The notes beneath the pieces are model-generated. The model was not told the origin of the DNA and made no database searches. It saw only the letters and a program-made list of their open reading frames with translations. Positions 6,296 through 9,664 of a stretch of 9,664 nt of DNA are shown piece after piece. The translations under genes and the position numbers were made by a program. Within the stretch, counting starts at the first letter, position 1. Each line of letters opens with the position of its first letter. The stretch is from Candidatus Pacearchaeota archaeon (GTDB lineage: Archaea > Nanobdellota > Nanobdellia > Pacearchaeales > GW2011-AR1): assembly GCA_018303895.1 (NCBI GenBank), contig JAGVXJ010000002.1, positions 1 through 9,664 of the forward strand, given 5' to 3'.

Positions 6296-7192
6296 ATGCA
6301 AATAATCAAAGTTCCGGGAATTAACGGACTGGGAAAAACAAAAGGATGCGAACGAAGCGGAAATGCTATTCTGGAATCTCTTAATGAAATTTATTCAAAT
6401 GAAAGTGGAATTCCTATTGATGTTCGGCTTTTAGATTTGGAAGAAATTCATTTAGATAATTCAAATCTTGAAATCACAAATAAATTAATTTACGAAAATG
6501 CTTGCGAGATTTTTTCAGAACAGAATAAGGTAATTTTTCTTGGTGGAGATCATTCAATAAGTTTTTCTCTTGTTCGCGGATTTATGGAAAATTGTCATCG
6601 AGAAAAGAAAAATCCTTGCTTAATTGTTTTTGATGCGCATCCTGATTGTATGCCTGTTACTAAAATGCCTGAAGATGAAAAATTTTTCGCAGAAAACATT
6701 CCCACCCACCCACCTATTGACGCTTCGCGTCAAAATTCTGCGAAAAATTTTTTCATTCCAACTCATGAAGAATGGCTTCGAGGAATTATTGAAGAGGGTT
6801 TTCCCTCGAAAAATATCTTATTAGTTGGCGTTAGAAATTCTGATGTTGAAGAAATAAGATTTTTGAGAGAAAAAGGAATAAGAACAATTGGAATGAATCA
6901 GCTTATGCAAAATCTGGAAGACAGTTGTGATATAATTATGGAATTTTCTAACGGAAAAGAATTGTATTTAAGTTTAGATATTGATGTTGTTGATCCGACT
7001 TTTGCTCCGGCAACAGGTTATCAAGAAGTTGGTGGTTTGTCTTCGAGACAATTTATTTATTTGATTCAAAGGTTGAATAAAGTTAGATGGCTGAAGGCAG
7101 TTGATATTGTTGAAATAAATTCTGAAAAAGATAAAGAATTTGGAATGATTACAACGAAATTAGGGGCGAAGATTTTGGGAGAATTTTTGTAA
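6296..7192 (+). CDS. Arginase/agmatinase (ureohydrolase) family enzyme with in-frame insertion
   Basis: A 298-residue protein with all ureohydrolase manganese-site motifs: GGDHS (83-87), DAHPD (113-117) and SLDIDVVDP (226-234), plus Glu273 in VDIVEIN. The likely metal ligands are His86, Asp113, His115, Asp117, Asp228 and Asp230. The family hydrolyses guanidino compounds such as agmatine or arginine to urea and an amine; agmatinase feeding polyamine synthesis is the usual archaeal role, but specificity is not readable here. Residues ~126-154 form an extra segment between DCMPVTKMP and PTHEEWLR, encoded by the palindromic element at 6677-6754. The insertion keeps the frame and leaves the metal ligands intact, so the enzyme may still fold. 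A weak CTTAAAAA box lies 29 nt upstream. Confidence 0.9.
   Translation: MQIIKVPGINGLGKTKGCERSGNAILESLNEIYSNESGIPIDVRLLDLEEIHLDNSNLEITNKLIYENACEIFSEQNKVIFLGGDHSISFSLVRGFMENCHREKKNPCLIVFDAHPDCMPVTKMPEDEKFFAENIPTHPPIDASRQNSAKNFFIPTHEEWLRGIIEEGFPSKNILLVGVRNSDVEEIRFLREKGIRTIGMNQLMQNLEDSCDIIMEFSNGKELYLSLDIDVVDPTFAPATGYQEVGGLSSRQFIYLIQRLNKVRWLKAVDIVEINSEKDKEFGMITTKLGAKILGEFL
6677..6754 (+). repeat. Palindromic mini-element copy 2, in frame in the ureohydrolase gene
   Basis: Outer arms AAAAATTTTTCGCAGAA (6678-6694) and TTCTGCGAAAAATTTTT (6736-6752) are perfect inverted complements of 17 bp. Between them lie CCCACCCACCCACC (6701-6714) and an inner hairpin TTGACGC (6717-6723), loop TTC, GCGTCAA (6727-6733). 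The core has the same order and reading phase as copy 1. GAAAAATTTTTC at 6677 and a copy with one extra T at 6742 could also be a target duplication. Compared with the usual family spacing, as I remember it, about 30 codons are extra here. Confidence 0.65.
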
Positions 7193-7204
7193 AGAAAATA
7201 AATA

Positions 7205-7212
7205 TTTATAAA
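7205..7212 (+). promoter_or_regulatory. TATA box pointing to a start at 7234
   Basis: TTTATAAA starts 29 nt before an ATG at 7234 and 63 nt before the ATG at 7268. The spacing used by the other genes here favours 7234, which is in a different frame from the 7268 reading frame. Confidence 0.55.
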
Positions 7213-7267
7213 CTATAATCGACTTGAAAATTTATGGCGCATAGAAAGTATAGAGACCATTTTACGC

Positions 7268-7528
7268 ATGGAAAAAGTTGGAATAAAGATGATGTTCAGA
7301 CAATGCAAAGATTATTTTGATGACCTTGAAACGGCGAATACTGCCATGGACAGAGCAAGACGAGAGGCATATTCTTCTACTGGTTCTGTATACAAGATTG
7401 CAAGACTTCTAAATGACGCAACAACTCATTATAATTCTGCTTTAAGGTTTGATGGCGACAGGGTAAAGGTAATTGCTTCTCAGAGATTACATGAGTTGGG
7501 AAATCTTTTGGATAGAAGAGGAGTTTAA
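7268..7528 (+). CDS. Unknown helical protein, N-terminal and middle part (frame broken)
   Basis: Not recognised. The region DDLETANTAMDRARREAYSS through QRLHELGNLLDRRG is hydrophilic, helical and clearly coding. The TATA box favours a start at 7234, giving MAHRKYRDHFTHGKSWNKDD and then VQTMQRLF, which meets a TGA at 7318. Skipping one T in the TTTT run at 7315-7318 continues directly as LFDDLETA in the present frame. The ATG at 7268 (MEKVGIKMMFRQ) is then only an out-of-frame internal start. At the 3' end the frame stops at TAA 7526, while coding sequence continues one frame lower to 7776. The intact product would be about 180 residues: a soluble helical domain with a C-terminal membrane anchor. 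Confidence 0.6.
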   Translation: MEKVGIKMMFRQCKDYFDDLETANTAMDRARREAYSSTGSVYKIARLLNDATTHYNSALRFDGDRVKVIASQRLHELGNLLDRRGV

Positions 7529-7776
7529 CTAATGACACTCAGGGTATCGCGGGTCTTCTGGAAGCGGTTCAAAGAGCTGAAGAAAGATTTAGTCCACCTG
7601 CATCAAGGTTTCAGAAAGCTACTGTAGTCTTTATCGGAATTTCTTTAGTGAGTCTTTTAACTTTAACATTCAAAACAACCGGAGCGGTTATTGGATTAGG
7701 TTCTTCTGGAAGTTTGCCGATAATAATTTCTTTAGTTTCTTCGCTTGTTGCTTTGGTTTTGAGTTTGAAGAGATAG
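7516..7776 (+). CDS. Unknown protein, C-terminal membrane part (no start codon)
   Basis: The open frame runs from just after a TAG at 7513 to TAG 7774 and has no ATG, GTG or TTG before the membrane region. It encodes TNDTQGIAGLLEAVQRAEE, then two hydrophobic helices (KATVVFIGISLVSLLTLTF and LPIIISLVSSLVALVLSL) and a basic end (KR). One extra T in the TTT run at 7524-7526 would join it in frame to the 7268-7528 reading frame (RRGV-LTNDTQG). It is therefore probably the tail of that gene. The two-helix hairpin with a long soluble N-terminal domain suggests a membrane-tethered protein; no function can be assigned. Confidence 0.6.
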   Translation, partial: KRSLTNDTQGIAGLLEAVQRAEERFSPPASRFQKATVVFIGISLVSLLTLTFKTTGAVIGLGSSGSLPIIISLVSSLVALVLSLKR

Positions 7777-7785
7777 TTTTTAATA
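7777..7785 (+). promoter_or_regulatory. TATA-like box for the ThpR-like gene
   Basis: TTTTTAATA directly follows the stop codon of the previous frame and starts 35 nt before the ATG at 7812. It is identical to the box at 407-415. Confidence 0.5.
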
Positions 7786-7811
7786 CTCTTGTTTTTGTTT
7801 CTTAAATTATT

Positions 7812-8333
7812 ATGAGAACTTTTATTTCAATTCCAATTCCAGAAAATATTAAAGAAGAGATTTTGAAAATTCAGAAACAGTTTCCTGAATTTGAAGGAAA
7901 AATTACCGAGTTTGATAATCTGCACTTAACTTTAAAATTTCTTGGCGAAATTGATGATGAAAAATTAGATGAAGTAAAAAAAAGACTTAGTAAAATCAAA
8001 ATGAGAAGATTCTTTGCTGAGGTGATAAACTTGGGTGTTTTCGACGAGAGACAGGTAAAAATTATTTGGCTTTATTTGAAAAATTGTAATGACTTGCAAA
8101 AAGAAATTGATTTCGTCCTTAAGGGAATTTTTCCTGCTGAAAAAAATTTTATGCCTCATCTAACAATTGCTCGTGTTAAGAATGTAAGAAATCAATCGGC
8201 ATTTTTAGAGAAACTAAAACAGGTAGGGGTGTCTAAGTTAAAGTTTGGAGTTGATAAATTTTATTTAATGAGTTCAGAATTGAATGATAAGGGACCCGAG
8301 TATGAAATTATTGGGGAGTTTGGATTGATTTAA
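7812..8333 (+). CDS. thpR: RNA 2',3'-cyclic phosphodiesterase (ThpR/LigT, 2H phosphoesterase)
   Basis: A 173-residue protein, close to the usual 180 or so. It starts MRTFISIPIPENI, the typical N-terminal strand (R.FI.I..P). The two H-x-T motifs of the 2H phosphoesterase superfamily are present: HLT at 38-40 in NLHLTLKFLGE and HLT at 116-118 in MPHLTIARVK. Family members hydrolyse 2',3'-cyclic phosphate ends of RNA to 2'-phosphates and can join tRNA halves with 2'-5' linkages in vitro; the cellular role in archaea is unsettled. The start is supported by length, family match and the TATA-like box. The last 26 nt overlap the 3' end of the convergent YkgJ-like gene. Confidence 0.92.
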   Translation: MRTFISIPIPENIKEEILKIQKQFPEFEGKITEFDNLHLTLKFLGEIDDEKLDEVKKRLSKIKMRRFFAEVINLGVFDERQVKIIWLYLKNCNDLQKEIDFVLKGIFPAEKNFMPHLTIARVKNVRNQSAFLEKLKQVGVSKLKFGVDKFYLMSSELNDKGPEYEIIGEFGLI

Positions 8334-8727
8334 CTTCTCTTAATATTTCAAACTTATAATTTTCTTTTAACTCATCTGTCCTGAAATTTGAATATTCTTC
8401 TAAATCTTCCTTGAATTCAGGAATTATTTCTTTTTCAAATTCCTTTAAAACTTCTTCAAAATTTTGATATTTTGCTATTGGACAAGAATTGATTTTCCAA
8501 ATTATCCAAATAAATTTTTTATTAATGTTCATAATATCAAAGGGAAATAGTCTACAGTCAATTGGTCTTTCAGAATGTATTTGGCATAATCCTTCTTTAT
8601 TTAGAAAAATACACTGGGAAGTTTTATTAAAATTTTTATCCTCTTTAATTTTATTTTTTATTTGCTCTCTCTCTCTCTCTCTCTTGAAGTAAGAAACAAA
8701 GGGCAGGTTATTTTTGACTTGCAACAA
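8308..8727 (-). CDS. YkgJ-like Cys-cluster (metal-binding) protein, C-terminal part after the frame break
   Basis: From about residue 16 this frame reads REREREQIKNKIKEDK, then CIFLNKEGLCQIHSERPIDC and RLFPFDI. This matches the YkgJ/UPF0153 pattern C.FL...G.C.I...RP..CR.FP, a proposed zinc- or iron-binding Cys cluster. The family's first Cys cluster should lie N-terminal, and it does, in the adjacent frame at 8658-8774. The ATG at 8727 (MLQVKNNLPFVSYF) reads that Cys region out of frame and is unlikely to be the true start. The switch point is the (AG)10 run in the coding strand; nine or twelve copies would give one protein of about 155 residues. The function of the family is poorly known. 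Its 3' end overlaps the ThpR-like gene. Confidence 0.75.
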   Translation of the reverse strand: MLQVKNNLPFVSYFKREREREQIKNKIKEDKNFNKTSQCIFLNKEGLCQIHSERPIDCRLFPFDIMNINKKFIWIIWKINSCPIAKYQNFEEVLKEFEKEIIPEFKEDLEEYSNFRTDELKENYKFEILREVKSIQTPQ

Positions 8728-8774
8728 ATTTTGCTTTCACAAGTTAAACATTCTTTCCAAATATTCGTCGTCAT
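8658..8774 (-). CDS. YkgJ-like protein, N-terminal Cys cluster in the alternative frame
   Basis: This frame encodes MTTNIWKECLTCESKICC, then KSKITCPLFLTSRERERE and a stop (SK, TAA at 8658) just past the microsatellite. C..C...CC followed by ..PLFLT..E is the N-terminal signature of the YkgJ family, so this is the missing front of the 8308-8727 frame. As sequenced it would give only a 38-residue peptide. An in-frame ATG 12 nt upstream (8786, MGENMTTN) is an alternative start. A TATA-like stretch (AATATAAA on the plus strand at 8791-8798) lies 17-24 nt before the ATG at 8774, a little closer than usual. The gene is divergent from 8887-9153. Confidence 0.65.
   Translation of the reverse strand: MTTNIWKECLTCESKICCKSKITCPLFLTSRERERESK
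8665..8684. repeat. (CT)10 / (AG)10 dinucleotide microsatellite inside a coding region
   Basis: Ten uninterrupted CT units on the plus strand are read as alternating Arg-Glu codons on the minus strand. The repeat sits exactly at the junction between the two frames of the YkgJ-like gene. Changing its length by one unit (to 9) restores a continuous frame. Tracts like this are classic slippage sites, both in cells and in sequencing. Confidence 0.9.
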
Positions 8775-8854
8775 ATTTTCTCCCATAAAAAATATAAACA
8801 AAAAAGACTTTCTTCCTTTTTATTCTTTACTGTGTGTTTTTTTAACAGGAAAAG

Positions 8855-8862
8855 TTTAAAAA
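8855..8862 (+). promoter_or_regulatory. TATA-like box deciding the start of the 8887 gene
   Basis: TTTAAAAA starts 32 nt before the ATG at 8887 but only 17 nt before the ATG at 8872. The 28-35 nt spacing at other genes in this window favours 8887 as the true start. Confidence 0.45.
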
Positions 8863-8886
8863 CAAAGTTGAATGAGAATTATTTTA

Positions 8887-9153
8887 ATGGCTGATAAAAA
8901 CTTAACGAAACCTGTCGAATTTCCAGATAGCGTTTATAGGGCATATGGTTCTTTTGTGGATTATTTGGTTGCTAATCATGGAAATATCTCCGAAGTGGTG
9001 TTAATTCCTGGGCAAGATGGACTCACTGCTCGAGTTAAGGGGGAGTTTGATGAATTTAAAATAAAATATTCTTTTGTTGAGAAAGGAGAGCCTTTGGAAA
9101 AATATTTACTTTGTTTTGATATCTCTAAATTTGGAGTTCATGTTCTTGATTAA
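8887..9153 (+). CDS. Small conserved-looking protein of unknown function
   Basis: Not recognised. An 88-residue soluble protein starting MADKNLTKPVEFPDSVYRAY, with no Cys cluster, signal peptide or membrane segment. The pattern is a short helix (VYRAYGSFVDYLVANHG) followed by alternating strands (EVVLIPGQDGLTARVKG, FKIKYSFVEKG, YLLCFDI, FGVHVLD), suggesting a small alpha/beta domain. An in-frame ATG 15 nt upstream (8872) would add MRIIL, but it lies too close to the TATA-like box. Its TAA overlaps the stop of the convergent nuclease gene in the shared TTAA at 9150-9153. Codon use looks like that of its neighbours. Confidence 0.65.
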   Translation: MADKNLTKPVEFPDSVYRAYGSFVDYLVANHGNISEVVLIPGQDGLTARVKGEFDEFKIKYSFVEKGEPLEKYLLCFDISKFGVHVLD

Positions 9154-9664
9154 TATTCTTCCTCTAAAATTTTGAAAATTTCTGATTTCTTTCCGATATC
9201 TCCTTCGATTTGCTCTACGGAAAGATTAAAAATATTTTTTAAAGTTTTGTGTTTTTCCAAAAGTTTTTTTGCGTTTTTTGGACCGATTCCTGAAAATGCC
9301 TCGAGAACAAATTGCATTTGCTGTTTTTTATTTAGAATTCTTTTTGAAACATTTAGAGGCATTTCTGCCGTTTCTTTCTTTTTAGCTAAAACTGAAATAA
9401 ATTTTGCTGTGTCTTCGGAGTTCTTTGAAAAAATTAGAGGCATTTTCCATTTTAAAACAATTGATAAAAGAAAACCTCTTATTGAATTTGAGTTTACTCC
9501 ATCTACTTCTTCATTGTATAATTCTTCTTCAGAAATTCCTTCGATAATTAAAAGCCGGTTTTCATATTGCTGTAATTCTTCAAGCTGTTTTACTAAGTGA
9601 TGATTCATCATTGAAGAGATAAAGTCTGAAACAGATTTTCTTTCAATCACAACATCTTTTACAA
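9150..9664 (-). CDS. XPF/Hef-type ERCC4 structure-specific nuclease, C-terminal part (5' end outside window)
   Basis: The frame is open to the right edge (VKDVVIERKSVSDF...), so the GTG at 9650 is internal. VIERKSVSDFISS contains the ERK-x3-D core of the XPF/MUS81 nuclease active site, and the following HHLVKQLEELQQYENRLLII matches the R(L)..QL..L......LIIEG strand pattern of that fold. The C-terminal 55 residues hold a helix-hairpin-helix pair (LEAFSGIGPKNAKKLLEKHK and a second degenerate unit), as in archaeal Hef and XPF. These enzymes cut branched DNA such as flaps and stalled forks. Whether an N-terminal helicase (Hef type) is present cannot be seen, and the upstream GDY-type acidic residue is also outside. 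Confidence 0.88.
   Translation of the reverse strand, partial: VKDVVIERKSVSDFISSMMNHHLVKQLEELQQYENRLLIIEGISEEELYNEEVDGVNSNSIRGFLLSIVLKWKMPLIFSKNSEDTAKFISVLAKKKETAEMPLNVSKRILNKKQQMQFVLEAFSGIGPKNAKKLLEKHKTLKNIFNLSVEQIEGDIGKKSEIFKILEEEY

Noticed and set aside
7532..7626. ATG-started short frame (MTLRVSRVFWKRF...)
   Set aside because: It ends at a TAG inside the region where the alternative frame encodes clear membrane helices; composition favours the other frame.
8872..8886. Upstream ATG for the small unknown gene
   Set aside because: It is only 17 nt from the start of the TATA-like box, so a transcript would probably begin after it; 8887 fits the spacing of the other genes.
9172..9600. Long plus-strand open frame opposite the XPF-like nuclease
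   Set aside because: It is the antisense shadow of the nuclease gene; its translation is Phe/Ser-rich without recognisable domains.

Overview
The window is strongly AT-rich and looks archaeal. Most genes have an A/T-only TATA-like box about 28-35 nt upstream of the start codon and no obvious Shine-Dalgarno sequence, the pattern of leaderless archaeal transcripts. The gene content fits: a KaiC/RadA-type ATPase, an XPF/Hef-type ERCC4 nuclease, an RNA 2',3'-cyclic phosphodiesterase of the ThpR/LigT type, and a large cell-surface protein with tandem Cys-rich modules. The small genes, many single-gene transcription units and surface-protein style suggest a DPANN archaeon, perhaps Pacearchaeota or Woesearchaeota; this placement is inference.

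Layout: 3-347 is the 3' end of a KaiC-like ATPase gene. 437-1337 is a methyltransferase related to 16S rRNA m7G1405 (FmrO/Rmt/ArmA) enzymes, split into two frames by a GC-rich insertion. 1374-3761 encodes a 795-residue membrane-anchored surface protein, 3797-5005 an M16 zinc peptidase, 5149-6249 an exported alpha/beta hydrolase and 6296-7192 an arginase/agmatinase-family enzyme carrying a related insertion. 7234-7776 encodes an unrecognised protein with a two-helix membrane tail, split over two frames. 7812-8333 is the ThpR-like enzyme. A YkgJ-like Cys-cluster gene (8308-8786, minus) is split at a (CT)10 microsatellite. 8887-9153 encodes a small unknown protein, and the right edge holds the C-terminal part of an XPF-like nuclease on the minus strand.

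The most unusual signal is a pair of related miniature elements inside two unrelated genes (about 722-827 and 6677-6754). Each has a CCCACCCACCC tract, then a GC-rich hairpin with a TTC loop whose stem bases differ in a compensatory way, and each is read in the same phase (PTHP...S.Q). This resembles the in-frame palindromic elements of Rickettsia. The second signal is that three genes are each restored by small length changes in simple repeats (a T run, an AG microsatellite, a degraded target-site copy). These are either real hypermutable or recoding sites, or uncorrected assembly indels; the sequence alone cannot decide.

The genes do not form one pathway. They are a mosaic of housekeeping, surface and RNA/DNA-processing genes, mostly with their own promoters. 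Two convergent pairs overlap at their 3' ends.
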